This document shows positions 1-11,571 of a stretch of 64,000 nucleotides of DNA, piece after piece (the stretch's first letter is position 1; every line of letters starts with the position of its first letter). The position numbers and the translations under genes are program-made. The stretch comes from Halomonas litopenaei (GTDB lineage Bacteria > Pseudomonadota > Gammaproteobacteria > Pseudomonadales > Halomonadaceae). The notes beneath the pieces were generated by a model that saw only the letters and a program-made list of their open reading frames with translations, ran no database searches and was not told where the DNA came from. Location of the stretch: the NCBI RefSeq assembly GCF_017303055.1, contig NZ_JAEKJT010000003.1, positions 682,001-746,000 of the forward strand, given 5' to 3'.

Positions 1-2
1 CT

Positions 3-1939
<1,937 letters not shown>

Positions 1940-2115
1940 CCATCACACTGGGATTTGACGCTGCGGATGCCTCTTGCGCTGCAGGACTGATCCCGTTGAT
2001 CCCGAACACCGGGACCGGCAATGCCGTTTCCCCGGGCTGCCCGCCAGGCCAACCCCCGTCGCTGTGCGACGCGCCTGACCGGAAGCCCCGGCCCCAGGGC
2101 CGCGACTCTGCGTGA

Positions 2116-2373
<258 letters not shown>

Positions 2374-2443
2374 TCACATTCGGCCATCGTCGACCATACT
2401 GACGCTGATGTGCTGAGACTGACGTGCTGAGGCCGGCATGTCT

Positions 2444-2490
2444 ATGCTGACAGTTCATGCTGACCGTTCATGCTGACCGTTAATGCTAGC
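2444..2490. repeat. 13-bp tandem repeat, about 3.6 copies
   Basis: Three full 13-bp units (2444-2456, 2457-2469, 2470-2482) of the form ATGCTGACcGTTC plus a partial fourth unit ATGCTAGC. They lie between the ferredoxin stop and the convergent Tad terminator. No promoter or reading frame is evident in them. Confidence 0.85.
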
Positions 2491-2514
2491 AGGAGCCGCC
2501 CCAGGGCGGCTCCT
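2491..2514. terminator. Hairpin terminator between ferredoxin and Tad operon
   Basis: Perfect 10-bp stem AGGAGCCGCC / GGCGGCTCCT with a 4-nt loop, located between convergent genes and ending 5 nt from the tadE stop. There is no long U-tract on either strand, so it could be a weak bidirectional terminator or an mRNA 3'-end stabiliser. Confidence 0.6.
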
Positions 2515-2519
2515 GGCGT

Positions 2520-2954
2520 TTACAGCTTGACCACTGCACGCCCACTCAGGGCCTCCGGTAGGTCAGGCACGCTGATCCCCAGCAGGGTGAGCGGCGTGAT
2601 CGCTGGCCGGCGCTCAAGGCACACGATCAGGCTGTCGCCCTCAAGACGCACTCTGGCACCATCAGCGCATCCTGGAGTCTGCTCGGCGCTCCAGCCCATG
2701 GCGCTGATACTGTCGAGTACCCGCTGCGCGGCGTCAGACTCGACGTCTTCCTCGGCGAGCCACGGGGCACTGGCGACCACCGCGGCAGACCTCGCCGCTT
2801 CGCTGGCCACCTGGGTCAACTGGTGCTGCTGCACCATGGCCACCGAGTAGCTGATCAAGGCGTACAGCAGCAGCAGGAAAATCGGCAGCACGACAGCGAA
2901 CTCGATGGCCACGGCACCTCGCTGGCCCTGCACTCCCCTGCGGTGTCTGTTCAT
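2520..2954 (-). CDS. tadE: TadE-like pseudopilin of the Tad/Flp pilus
   Basis: 144-aa TadE-like protein. An N-terminal basic stretch ending in QRGAVAIEF is followed by one hydrophobic helix (about residues 18-40, VVLPIFLLLLYALISYS). This is the TadE/TadF pseudopilin layout, in which the G-x-x-x-x-E site before the hydrophobic helix is cut by the TadV prepilin peptidase. The rest is a periplasmic domain with two cysteines (in PGCADG and IVCLER) that could form a disulfide. It is the last gene of the pilus operon, 31 nt after tadG, and runs into the hairpin at 2491-2514. No separate tadF is seen. Confidence 0.85.
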   Translation of the reverse strand: MNRHRRGVQGQRGAVAIEFAVVLPIFLLLLYALISYSVAMVQQHQLTQVASEAARSAAVVASAPWLAEEDVESDAAQRVLDSISAMGWSAEQTPGCADGARVRLEGDSLIVCLERRPAITPLTLLGISVPDLPEALSGRAVVKL

Positions 2955-2985
2955 CGCTCCTCCACCGAGTCATTCGGTTGTCGTA

Positions 2986-4653
2986 TCAGGGCGACTCGCC
3001 GTCCTGACAGCCTGCCCAGCTGGTGGCGCACCCCGTCAGCGACTCAACGCCCCCTGCATCCACCGCCAGCACCCGTACATCCAGGGTGTTGACGCCGATG
3101 CCCAAGCCCTCGAGCGCCGGCTCCAGCAAGGCCGTGTTGACGTCAGACAGCGTCGCCGACAGCAGGGAGGGCACACCAAGAGTGGATACCAGCCCACCAA
3201 GCAAGCCCAGCTGGTTGACCACACTCGTGACCAGTCCATTCAGCACCTGGGTCACCTGGGCCCCACCTTGGCCATCAAAGACCGCCCGGGACTGGTCGGG
3301 CCAGCCGAGTCGTCGCTGCTCCTTGGCGCCCTGGGCGCTGCCCGCGGTGGCCTCTTCGTCATTGGAGAAAAGCCCCAGCAACCTGACCTCCTGCTCGATC
3401 TGCACCAGCGAACGCTGGGCCACGACGCTAAGCTCGAGCCCGTCATCCAGCGCAGCCATGGCGTCGACCGCCGCGCGCCCTTCAGCCCCGGTCACCCGGG
3501 TGCTCACCTCCACATTCAGCAGTCCGGCCACGCCAAGCCCAAGCTCCAACGACAGCTCGAGCTGAGCATTGCGGGCGACGCTGGGATAGCAGGACGATGA
3601 ACAGTCGCTGGCCAGACTTGCACCAGCGGGGCCCGGAGGTCCCACGGCGATGGTCGGAGGAGAGATGACCTCGAGTGCCAGCGACAGGTCGGCCAACCCC
3701 AGCCCGACGGCGATCGAGGAAAGGTCTGCCAGCCCGAGACGGACTCCGCCCTGCTTGCTGGCGTCGAGCAACAGCGCGCCTTCCAGCAGCTCGCGAACCG
3801 GCACTCGAGCGGTGAGAATATCGCGCACCGCGACCTCTCCCTGTGGGTCGATCGCCAGCAGCTCGGCCAGGGTGAAGCGCTCGCCAGGCGCCCCCGGACG
3901 CACCGGATTGGCGCCTACCGAGTCCAGTGCCTCACGGATACGCTGGCCCAGTGCCTCGAGATCCAGCGATTGCGCGAGTTGCTCTTCAAGGTCCACGTCC
4001 AGCGACTCGACCCCCAGCAGTTCGCCCAGGCTGAGCTCGAGCCCAACGCCGTCATACGCCCCCAGCACCGTCAGGTCGAGCCGAGCACCGACCAGTCGAT
4101 CGAGCAGCAGCGCCAGGACTGCCGATTCGCTGGTATCGACCTCAAGCAGGCTGGTCCCGGCGCTCAGCGTTACCATCGAGGCGCGCCTTGCCACCCCGGT
4201 AGCGGTCAGCCGGGTGTTGTCGTCCACCTCGCCGCCGATCAGCTCACCCAGGTTGGCCAGCAGGCTGCTGGGCACCTCACGCTGAAGTCTGACCTCGACG
4301 CTGTTGGCGAGCCCTGACTCCGTGATGAACCTGCCACCGTCGTCAACCGCGCCCTGGGTCAGGGTCAGGGTGGCGTCCCCCGCGTCCACATCGATGCCAT
4401 TTTCCTGAACGGCATCGATGGCCCACTGGCGCAGGCTGGCATGGCCACAGGCATCCCCCTGAAACAGCGCCTGGCAACTTGCCGCCGCGGATACTGCCGC
4501 CAGGTCCGCCGCCTGCTGCAGGCGACGCTGCTCCAGATACAGGCGCCCGGCATCCAGGGCCAGGGTCACCAGGGCGACCAGCCAGACCAGCAGGAAGGCG
4601 GTCATCACGCCGATGGCGCCTCGCTGTCGCTGCAGCCTGCCAGCCGATGTCAT
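2986..4653 (-). CDS. tadG: TadG-like Flp pilus assembly protein
   Basis: 555-aa TadG-like protein. The ATG at 4653 opens MTSAGRLQRQRGAIGVM, which matches the Tad N-terminal domain: a basic QRGAIGVMTA segment, one membrane helix (about residues 15-38) and LDAGRLYLEQRRLQQAADLAAVSA. The long remainder is predicted periplasmic and carries several Cys residues (SDCSSSCYPS, GCATSWAGC). TadG is thought to anchor the pilus apparatus in the envelope. An upstream extension of this frame to 4815 would overlap the preceding gene and is not used. It is preceded by the DUF3613-like gene (25-nt gap) and followed by tadE. The C-terminal part has no family I recognise. Confidence 0.84.
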   Translation of the reverse strand: MTSAGRLQRQRGAIGVMTAFLLVWLVALVTLALDAGRLYLEQRRLQQAADLAAVSAAASCQALFQGDACGHASLRQWAIDAVQENGIDVDAGDATLTLTQGAVDDGGRFITESGLANSVEVRLQREVPSSLLANLGELIGGEVDDNTRLTATGVARRASMVTLSAGTSLLEVDTSESAVLALLLDRLVGARLDLTVLGAYDGVGLELSLGELLGVESLDVDLEEQLAQSLDLEALGQRIREALDSVGANPVRPGAPGERFTLAELLAIDPQGEVAVRDILTARVPVRELLEGALLLDASKQGGVRLGLADLSSIAVGLGLADLSLALEVISPPTIAVGPPGPAGASLASDCSSSCYPSVARNAQLELSLELGLGVAGLLNVEVSTRVTGAEGRAAVDAMAALDDGLELSVVAQRSLVQIEQEVRLLGLFSNDEEATAGSAQGAKEQRRLGWPDQSRAVFDGQGGAQVTQVLNGLVTSVVNQLGLLGGLVSTLGVPSLLSATLSDVNTALLEPALEGLGIGVNTLDVRVLAVDAGGVESLTGCATSWAGCQDGESP

Positions 4654-4678
4654 CGGTCGCCGTCGCGGTGTGTCAGCT

Positions 4679-5062
4679 TCAATCCTCGCCAAAGCCGGTC
4701 TCGATATAGCGCTCTGGAATCGGGTGGCCGAAGCTGTCCACATAGCGCTGATAGATCTGGCTCTGGACCTTGCCCGACAGCACCTGGACGGAGGGCGATG
4801 CCACGCGTCCCTCACGCTGTGCGGCCAGCATTGCTCGGGTACGTTCGCCGAAGGGGTCGCGACTGGCGGGAAGTCGCACGATGCCGGGATGGCTGTTAGC
4901 GCTCTGCTGCGCTTCCGCGCGATCCGGCCATAGCATCAGCGCCAGGCTCAGCAGCAGACAGACCATCGCCGCCACGATGAGGGTCTTGGGCTGGGTGACA
5001 ATGTCCTTGCACATCACGGTCCATCGCTCCTTGCAGGAGCGCATCCTGCGTCGGCTCATCAT
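4679..5062 (-). CDS. Small exported protein in Tad operon, DUF3613-like
   Basis: 127-aa protein of unknown function. A basic N-terminus precedes a hydrophobic stretch (about residues 27-46, TLIVAAMVCLLLSLALMLW) and a plausible signal-peptidase site after AEA. The short mature part ends with a SFGHPIPERYIETGFG segment. Small proteins with this layout (DUF3613) are found in Tad loci, but the assignment is from memory of the family and only moderate. The start ATG overlaps the tadD stop (ATGA), and GAGAGGA lies just upstream, so it is translationally coupled. An internal ATG (MCKDIVTQP) would give a more usual signal peptide. Its position between tadD and tadG argues for a role in pilus assembly. 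Confidence 0.72.
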   Translation of the reverse strand: MMSRRRMRSCKERWTVMCKDIVTQPKTLIVAAMVCLLLSLALMLWPDRAEAQQSANSHPGIVRLPASRDPFGERTRAMLAAQREGRVASPSVQVLSGKVQSQIYQRYVDSFGHPIPERYIETGFGED

Positions 5063-5904
5063 GATTCCGTCCTCTCACCGGGAGATGCCGCCGGGGAGAT
5101 CGTACGCGGCGGCGCCGCCAGCAGTCGGGCGTCGACTCCCAGGCGTCGTGCGGTGCGTTCGGCCTGAGCGGCTTGCCCGCTCAGCCGCAGGGCCAGCACC
5201 AGGTTGGCGGCCGCCTGCTGGTGGCTGGGGTCGAGCTCCAGCGCGGTGCGAAATTCCTCCGCCGCCTGCGGCGATTCGCCTGCCAGCAACAGCAGGTAGC
5301 CGAGATCATTGCGGATGCGTGGATCGATCGGCCGGGACTCCCGGGCCTGCCGCATCAGGGTCATGGCCTGGTCGTGACGGCCAGCGCGAAAGGCATTGCG
5401 TGCCAGCCCGCGATAGCCATCTGCCACCAGGCAGGTGCCCAGCAGGGCCTCGTAGGCGCGATTACTGCCCTCGACATCGCCGATGGCGCGTCGTGCATCG
5501 CCTTCAAGACGCCAGGCAAGCGGCAGCCCATAGTCACCTGCCTCCAGGTGAGCGGCGGCGGAGCGCGGCTTGCCGTCGTCCAGCATGCGCTCGATCAACG
5601 ACAGCTCGACACCGATATCGGCAGCATAGCGGCGTCCACAGGGCCCGCTGCTCTGCTGCTGGGCGTCGCCCACCACCTCGACGGCCGGCGCGAACGCCGT
5701 CATGGGCATGGGCTGTGAAGACGCGCTGGTACATCCACTCAGCAGCGAGACTCCCAGCAGCGCGGCCAGGACGCACCACGCTGCCCCCATTCCGGAGTGC
5801 CGTGGCATGCCAGCTGGTGGTTGGCCGGAAGCGGCGAGGGTGGAGTGGCGATCTCTCGATGTCATCGGCGTCTCCCACCGGTAGTGAAGCAAAGGACTCG
5901 GCAT
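5059..5904 (-). CDS. tadD: TadD-like TPR lipoprotein
   Basis: 281 aa from the ATG at 5904, which overlaps the tadC stop (ATGA) and has GGGAGG 7 nt upstream; an internal ATG at 5865 also has a GGGAG site. The signal sequence ends in a lipobox LLSGC, so the mature protein should be an outer-membrane lipoprotein. The second half contains tetratricopeptide-like helix pairs (for example the DPRIRNDLGYLLLLAGE-type stretch and the following LELDPSHQQAAANL). TadD proteins are thought to assist secretin (RcpA/CpaC) assembly. It is followed by an overlapping small gene. Confidence 0.86.
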   Translation of the reverse strand: MPSPLLHYRWETPMTSRDRHSTLAASGQPPAGMPRHSGMGAAWCVLAALLGVSLLSGCTSASSQPMPMTAFAPAVEVVGDAQQQSSGPCGRRYAADIGVELSLIERMLDDGKPRSAAAHLEAGDYGLPLAWRLEGDARRAIGDVEGSNRAYEALLGTCLVADGYRGLARNAFRAGRHDQAMTLMRQARESRPIDPRIRNDLGYLLLLAGESPQAAEEFRTALELDPSHQQAAANLVLALRLSGQAAQAERTARRLGVDARLLAAPPRTISPAASPGERTES

Positions 5905-6782
5905 CACGGCCCTCCCAGGGATCCCATCAGTCCACTCAGGTTGACCAAGGCGGGACCGGCCATGACGATCAACAGGGCGGGGAACAGACACAGCATCATC
6001 ACCAGCGACATGGTTCCGGACAGCTGACTGACACGCTGTTGCAGACGTGTGCGGCGCTGGGCCCCAAGGCGCTCCACCAGGGTGGTCAGGCTATCCCTGG
6101 CGCGGCCTCCCGTTCTGGCCATCTGGGCAAACATCAGGAAGAACTGCTCGACGCCTTCGCTGGCCTGCACCGCGGCCAGCTCTTCCAGCACCTTCTCGCG
6201 ATCCTGGCCGCTGTCGATGCGGTTGGCGGCGATCCGCAGTTCAAGCACCATATCCGGGGTCGTCGCACCCAGCTGTTGAATCAGTCGATGCAGCAGGCTT
6301 TCCAGGGTCATGCCGGTGTCCCACAGCATCCGCGTCACCTGCAGCACCAGTTCGATATCTTCATCGAGCCGCAGCGTTCGACGACGACGCTTGCGCTCCA
6401 GCGCGAGCCACCCCAGTCCCGCTGCGAAGCCCCCCCACAGGGCAGACATGACCACGATACCCGCCACAGGCCTGCCGCCCATGATCGCCAGCAGCCCGCC
6501 CAGCATGGCGGCGCCGACCATGACCACGGCCCACGCCAGCAGCACCGCCAGCTGAGCCTTGGCCCCCACATGCCCGGACTGCCGAAGACGCAAGGACAGC
6601 CGTCCCGCCAGACCAGGGCGGCTGGCGCGACTGCGCCATAGACCGCGCCCTTCCCGCAGTAGCCGCGACTCCTCCCGCCGGCGCTGTCCTTCCTCACCCA
6701 CGGGCAGCCGCGTACTGATCAGCAAGGCTGCTGCCGCCAGGGCCAAGGCCACGACGGACCCGCTCCACCAAAGATTCCACAT
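5904..6782 (-). CDS. tadC: TadC, inner-membrane platform protein of Flp pilus
   Basis: 292 aa with a type II secretion F (T2SF) domain. Hydrophobic segments lie near the N-terminus (about residues 8-24), around 85-130 and at the C-terminus (LVMMLCLFPALLIVMAGP). The cytosolic core between about 150 and 255 holds the T2SF helices (LVLQVTRMLWDTGMTLESLL, MARTGGRARDSL). With TadB it should form the membrane platform driven by the TadA ATPase. AAGGAG occurs about 12 nt upstream of the ATG. It lies 70 nt after tadB and overlaps tadD by 1 nt. Confidence 0.9.
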   Translation of the reverse strand: MWNLWWSGSVVALALAAAALLISTRLPVGEEGQRRREESRLLREGRGLWRSRASRPGLAGRLSLRLRQSGHVGAKAQLAVLLAWAVVMVGAAMLGGLLAIMGGRPVAGIVVMSALWGGFAAGLGWLALERKRRRRTLRLDEDIELVLQVTRMLWDTGMTLESLLHRLIQQLGATTPDMVLELRIAANRIDSGQDREKVLEELAAVQASEGVEQFFLMFAQMARTGGRARDSLTTLVERLGAQRRTRLQQRVSQLSGTMSLVMMLCLFPALLIVMAGPALVNLSGLMGSLGGP

Positions 6783-6852
6783 CAGCCGCCTGTTCTCCTT
6801 GTCTGTCCTACCCGCGTTGCAGCGCCGGCAGACGTTCGTTGCAGCGAGGGGG

Positions 6853-7734
6853 TCATACCGACTTGAGCATGCGCCACAGCAACCATCCCCCGCTCAGCTG
6901 CAGGACCACGGCCAGCGCCAGGGCCTGGCGACCTCCGCTGCTCTCCAGCATGGGCAGCAGAAACGCCGGCTGCGTCAGCTGGATAAACAGCGTCAACAGC
7001 AGGGGGGACAGGCCCAGTACCAGAGCACTGATGCGGGTTTCTCCGGTCATGGCCGCCAACTCACGACCGCTTTGCTCGCGCTGGTGCAAGGCGGCGGCAA
7101 AGGCATCGAGCATGTCGGACAGGCTGCCGCCATGGCGTTGGTTGATGCGCATGGCGGTAGCCAGCAGCCCCAACTCGTCGAGCCGCAGTATCTGCCCCTC
7201 ACGGGCCAACCCTTCGTCCAGTTCCTGACCGAGCTGACGCCTCAACATGACGCGAGACAGCGCATCCGACAGTGGAGGACGTACCCGCCGTGTCGCGTGC
7301 ACGAAGGCGGTTTCCAGCCCTTGACCGGCCACCAGGCCACGGCTGACCTGACTGAGAAATGGCGCCAGCTGGCGGCGTGCACGGCGCCGGGTGCGCGCGG
7401 CACGCAAACGAATCAGCGCATTGGCCAGCACCACCACCAGCACCACGGTCGCCGGGCCCCAGACGGCCCCCAGGCGTGACAGCAGCAACATCGCCAGCAC
7501 CAGCAGACTGCCACCGGCCACAGCGACACTCAGTGGCGAGGCGGGCAACCCTGCCGCCGTCAGGCGCTCGACCAGCCATTCCATCAGCGAGTCATGGGTA
7601 ACCAGCGAGCGGCGTCGCGCGGTGCGCTGACCGCCAGCCGCGCGCTCGGTGTGGGCACGCGCGCTCTTCATCAGTAGCCATGCAGCCGTGGCAAGGCATG
7701 CCGCCACCAGCGAAAAGACCACCCAGACATTCAT
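6853..7734 (-). CDS. tadB: TadB, inner-membrane platform protein of Flp pilus
   Basis: 293-aa T2SF-domain membrane protein, the partner of TadC. An N-terminal anchor (residues 3-21) is followed by paired hydrophobic segments at about 75-115, a cytosolic domain (QVSRGLVAGQGLETAF to SDMLDAFAAAL) and two C-terminal segments (ISALVLGLSPLLLTLF, LAVVLQLSGGWLLW). The ATG overlaps the tadA stop by four bases (ATGA), which indicates coupling of platform and motor synthesis. Confidence 0.9.
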   Translation of the reverse strand: MNVWVVFSLVAACLATAAWLLMKSARAHTERAAGGQRTARRRSLVTHDSLMEWLVERLTAAGLPASPLSVAVAGGSLLVLAMLLLSRLGAVWGPATVVLVVVLANALIRLRAARTRRRARRQLAPFLSQVSRGLVAGQGLETAFVHATRRVRPPLSDALSRVMLRRQLGQELDEGLAREGQILRLDELGLLATAMRINQRHGGSLSDMLDAFAAALHQREQSGRELAAMTGETRISALVLGLSPLLLTLFIQLTQPAFLLPMLESSGGRQALALAVVLQLSGGWLLWRMLKSV

Positions 7735-9026
7735 GGGTGCGCCTCCTCAGCGCCATCTACCAGCGCCGCCAGCAGCCGCGGCCAGCAGACCGCAGACGCC
7801 TGGTCTGCTGGCCGCGCCGTGAGGTGGTCAGTCACCGGTTGCCCCTCTCGGTAGAGCGGCTCCAGGACCACCTCGCCCTGGCGTAACCCGACCACACGCA
7901 GCACCTCTGCTACCCGACGCTGACCGCTGCTGTCGCGAGCGACGTGTACGATCAGGTCGAGCGCAGTGGTGATGATTTGACGCACCAGCGCATCGGTCCC
8001 CTGAAAGCGCGACATGCGCACCATCATCTCCAGCCGTACCACGGCATCGGCGGCCGAATTGGCGTGAACGGTACTCATCGAGCCCTGATGTCCCGTGTTC
8101 ATCGCCTGCAGCATGTCCAGCACTTCGTCGCCCCGACTTTCCCCCAGCAGGATCCTGTCGGGGCGCATGCGCAGGGCATTCTTGACCAGTGCACTGGCGC
8201 CGACCTCGCCTTCTCCTTCGATGTTGGGCGCTCGGGTTTCCAGCCGCACCACGTGGTGGCTGGCCAGCTGCAGCTCGGCACTGTCCTCGATGGTGACCAC
8301 CCTCTGCTGAGGTGGGATCGCTGCGCTCAGCACGTTCAGCAGCGTCGTTTTGCCGGCCCCGGTGCCACCGCTGACCAGCAGATTGCAGCGCTCTTCCACC
8401 GCTCGGCGCAAAAAGGCCATGAGGTTGGCCGGCACGCTGCCCATGGCCACCAGGTCCTGCCCGGTCAGCGCCTCCCGCCGAAACTTGCGGATCGAGACGC
8501 TGGGCCCGTTCAGCGACAGCGGCGCAATGATGGCGTTGACCCGGGAGCCATCGGCCAGGCGGGCATCCACCATCGGACTGGATTCATCCAGACGCTTGCC
8601 AAGGGGCGCCAGCATGCGTCGCACGACCCTGAGAATGTGATCATCATCGAGGAAGGCGAGCTGACACGGCTCCAGCCGGCCACGGCGTTCGACGTAGACC
8701 TGGCGATGACCATTGATCAGGATGTCGGAGATGGTGTCATCGGCCAGCAATGGCTCCAGGGGCCCGAAGCCATTGAGCTCGCGACAGACATCCTCGACCA
8801 CAGCGTCGACACTGTCGGTCGGCGTGGCGTAGCCCCGCAGGCTAAGCGCCTCTGTCACCAGCTCGCGCACCTGCTGACGCAGCTGCATGGGCTCATCGGC
8901 GATGCCCCTGACGTCATCCTCCAGGCGCTCGACCACCAGCTGGTGAAGCTCGCTGATCAAGGCAGGCTCTGCCCCCGGCGCCGCCTTCCGCTGACTGACC
9001 TCGGCACGCTTTTGACGAAATGGCAT
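7731..9026 (-). CDS. tadA: TadA, secretion ATPase of Flp pilus
   Basis: 431-aa GspE/VirB11-type ATPase that powers Flp pilus assembly. Walker [10 protein letters not shown] is at residues 220-228, Walker B-like ILLGE at 292-296 and the His box [13 protein letters not shown] at about 312-324. The N-terminal domain has the CpaF/TadA pattern [17 protein letters not shown] (about 86-102). The length is usual for a CpaF-type ATPase. GAGGAG lies 6 nt upstream of the ATG. It follows the secretin gene by 34 nt; the usual tadZ between them is absent. Confidence 0.95.
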   Translation of the reverse strand: MPFRQKRAEVSQRKAAPGAEPALISELHQLVVERLEDDVRGIADEPMQLRQQVRELVTEALSLRGYATPTDSVDAVVEDVCRELNGFGPLEPLLADDTISDILINGHRQVYVERRGRLEPCQLAFLDDDHILRVVRRMLAPLGKRLDESSPMVDARLADGSRVNAIIAPLSLNGPSVSIRKFRREALTGQDLVAMGSVPANLMAFLRRAVEERCNLLVSGGTGAGKTTLLNVLSAAIPPQQRVVTIEDSAELQLASHHVVRLETRAPNIEGEGEVGASALVKNALRMRPDRILLGESRGDEVLDMLQAMNTGHQGSMSTVHANSAADAVVRLEMMVRMSRFQGTDALVRQIITTALDLIVHVARDSSGQRRVAEVLRVVGLRQGEVVLEPLYREGQPVTDHLTARPADQASAVCWPRLLAALVDGAEEAHP

Positions 9027-9060
9027 GGCGCTCTCCTCTCACCCCACCCGCAACCACCGA

Positions 9061-10437
9061 TCAGCGACTGAAGCCCACCTCGGACACGCGCTCTATGGCT
9101 TGTGCATCCTGTGGATCGAACATCAGTTCCAGGAAGTTCGGGTCATAGCTCTCGAACGCGGCGCCAGGCATCGGCCCCAGATCCACCCCGGCGGCCAGCG
9201 GCCTGACAAGGTGCGGCGTCACGATCATGACCAGTTCCTTCTCGTCACGATCCAGGCGTGTCGAGCGGAAGAACGCGCCGATGACCGGGATATCACCAAG
9301 TCCAGGGATCTTGTCGACGCTTTGAATGATGTTGCGGCTGACCAGACCACTGATGATGAAGCTCTCGCCGTTGCCCAGCTGCACCGTGGTATCGGTGCGG
9401 CGGACATTCAGCGCCGGCACCGCGATCCCGGCAGTCTGCACCCCGCGGGAAAAGTCCAGCTCGGACACTTCGGGCGCCACCTTGAGCATGATGCGACGCT
9501 CGTCCAGCACCGTCGGCGTCAACTGCAGACGGATACCGAACTCCTTGAAGTCGACGCTGATCTGGTCGTCACCGCTTTGCACGGGAAAGGGAAATTCGCC
9601 ACCGGCAAGAAAGCTGGCGCTCTGGCCAGACAGGCTGACCAGGCTGGGCTCTGCCAGGGTATAGGCAAAGCCATTGGCGCTCAGGGCGCTGAGTGCCGAG
9701 AGCACGCCACTGGTATTGACCTGAATGATCGAGAAGCCGCCGTCACCCGCATTGGGGGCCACCGCACCGCCCGCCAGGAAGTCGAGCGTCTCATCGCTGC
9801 GGCCCAGGGCAAAGCGGGTCGAGCCTGCCTGGTTGCGCCCGATGAAGAAGCCCGCGGAGGCCATGCGGCTGCGGTTGACCTCTACCACGCGGATGTCGGT
9901 CTGGACCTGGACCGGCCCGGCCTGGGTGGTCCCATCAATGGGATCGCTGGCAAAGCGAGAGATCGCCTGATCATGGCGTTCGAGGGAGCGCGTCACGCCA
10001 CGCACGTCAGGACGCGAGGTGCCGGGGGCCAGAGAGTACTCCGACTCGAGCCCCTCGCCACCGGCGGGGCGCACCTGAATCAGAGTTTCCCGGGGTTGGC
10101 TGGCACCGTCGACCCATACCTTGAGGCTGGTGCTTCCGGGGCCGACGGCGGTCACCAGCAGCGACCGCGGGTCCAGCACCTGGGCGTCAATGATGTCCCC
10201 CCGCCCCACCGCGGTGCGGGTGATACGTCCTGGCTGGCCCAGCCACTGCTGATCACCGACGGCCAGGCTCAGTCGTGACTCGGGTGACTGCGCCAGCCCC
10301 ACAGCGGGGATCAACGCCACTGCCAGCAGCAGCGCGGCTACCAGGCGTTTGCCTGGCGCCAGTCCGCGCCCTGTCCCGCGGGCACACACTCTCCAGCACA
10401 CCGACTTCGGTCGGGCGATCTTGCCATCTAGCTGCAT
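9061..10437 (-). CDS. cpaC: CpaC/RcpA secretin of Flp pilus
   Basis: 458 aa. The basic N-terminus leads into a signal peptide (about residues 30-50, LVAALLLAVALIPAVGLAQS). The mature N-domain carries the pilus secretin BON-like region (DIIDAQVLDPRSLLVTAVGPGSTSL type), and the C-terminal half is the type II/III secretin barrel domain (GEFPFPVQSG, GLVSRNIIQ, PGLGDIPVIGAFFRS). It forms the outer-membrane channel for the pilus. AGGA lies 8 nt before the ATG. A 128-bp gap with no evident gene separates it from cpaB. No RcpB-like gene is seen. Confidence 0.92.
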   Translation of the reverse strand: MQLDGKIARPKSVCWRVCARGTGRGLAPGKRLVAALLLAVALIPAVGLAQSPESRLSLAVGDQQWLGQPGRITRTAVGRGDIIDAQVLDPRSLLVTAVGPGSTSLKVWVDGASQPRETLIQVRPAGGEGLESEYSLAPGTSRPDVRGVTRSLERHDQAISRFASDPIDGTTQAGPVQVQTDIRVVEVNRSRMASAGFFIGRNQAGSTRFALGRSDETLDFLAGGAVAPNAGDGGFSIIQVNTSGVLSALSALSANGFAYTLAEPSLVSLSGQSASFLAGGEFPFPVQSGDDQISVDFKEFGIRLQLTPTVLDERRIMLKVAPEVSELDFSRGVQTAGIAVPALNVRRTDTTVQLGNGESFIISGLVSRNIIQSVDKIPGLGDIPVIGAFFRSTRLDRDEKELVMIVTPHLVRPLAAGVDLGPMPGAAFESYDPNFLELMFDPQDAQAIERVSEVGFSR

Positions 10438-10565
10438 GCTTGGTCCTGTTCCCTGCGCGGGTTCCGCTAGCCATGGCGACTGCCGCCACCGCTGCCGAAC
10501 CTCTCATTATGATGTCAGTCTGTTGACCGCCCGTTTCCAGCCTTCCTACCGCTGGCTGCCCGCGA

Positions 10566-11516
10566 TCACGGCAGTGAGACCACTCGACTGCGGGCTCCGA
10601 CGTGTTGCACCACCTGGTATCCCTGGGCGCGTGACGCCTGCGCCGCCGGTCTGGGCGGTTGTCGCTCGATACCGGTAAGCTCATCGAAGCTGACGCTATT
10701 GCCGGGCTGGCTCAGGCTCTGGCCCAGCGATACCGGCAGGACGCTCTGCCCCAGCGCGAAGCGCAGACCGTCATCGAAGGATTCGCCCAGAGCCGCTTCC
10801 TGGTTGCCCACCACTGCCAGTCGCAGCCGCCCCGTCGCCTCGGCCAGCAGCAGCCGCGCGGTCTGGGTTTCCGGCATGGCCAGCACGGCCGTACGCTCGG
10901 AGCCACTGTCTTCCTGGCGGTCGCCACCTACCAGGCGCTCGCCTACCCCGAGCACGCTGACATCGGAAAACAACCGCCGTGCCAGCCGATGGCGCTGACC
11001 GTTGCCGTCATCCGTCTCGGCAAAGAACAACACGTCGACCCGGTCCCCCGGCGCCACGAAACCACCGCCGCCGATGACCGCGTCGATACCCACCCCGACG
11101 GCACGAAAGCCTGGGGGCACCACATCGGCCAGGGCACCACCGCCGACGAATCCGCCCGGCCTCAGTACATCGCCCTCACCGAGGGGCCGCGCCAGGCGCG
11201 CATCCGGCACCTGGGCCAGCTCAGCAAAGCTGCCATCCAGCGGGGTAGGAAAATAGGCCAGCCGCAACGCATCGGGCAGGTCAGAGGGACGCTCCCCCGC
11301 ACTCAGCTCCCGAGCGGCCACCAGCACCGGATAGCCCAGTGGTTCGGGCGGCGCAGAAGGTTGCATCGACTCAATCCCCGCATCCAGCGGAGGTGCTTCG
11401 GTACTGCTCGTGTACCACCCTAAGCCTGCCAGCATAATGGCCAATAGAATGAGCACCGTTGCCGCGACTCGCAGCCCTTTCACTCCCACTCCGCTCGCCT
11501 CGTTTATAGCCGCCAT
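10566..11516 (-). CDS. cpaB: CpaB/RcpC Flp pilus assembly protein
   Basis: 316 aa. One N-terminal membrane helix (about residues 15-36) precedes a SAF domain (VLVAARELSAGERPSDLP) and the RcpC/CpaB domain (PPGFRAVGVGIDAVIGGGGFVAPGDRVDVLF), the diagnostic part. It is thought to stabilise the secretin. The ATG at 11516 has no good ribosome site; a GTG at 11483 has GGAG upstream and would remove 11 residues, so the start is uncertain. It lies 55 nt after flp. Confidence 0.9.
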   Translation of the reverse strand: MAAINEASGVGVKGLRVAATVLILLAIMLAGLGWYTSSTEAPPLDAGIESMQPSAPPEPLGYPVLVAARELSAGERPSDLPDALRLAYFPTPLDGSFAELAQVPDARLARPLGEGDVLRPGGFVGGGALADVVPPGFRAVGVGIDAVIGGGGFVAPGDRVDVLFFAETDDGNGQRHRLARRLFSDVSVLGVGERLVGGDRQEDSGSERTAVLAMPETQTARLLLAEATGRLRLAVVGNQEAALGESFDDGLRFALGQSVLPVSLGQSLSQPGNSVSFDELTGIERQPPRPAAQASRAQGYQVVQHVGARSRVVSLP

Positions 11517-11571
11517 TGATTAGCCACCGACATCGACAATACCCAAAGGAGTTCGATACAGCTGAAGTGAC

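Noticed and set aside
4770..6641. 623-codon plus-strand open frame across the tadC-tadD region
   Set aside because: It is antisense to several well-supported Tad genes and its product is Arg/Pro/Ser-rich with no domain.
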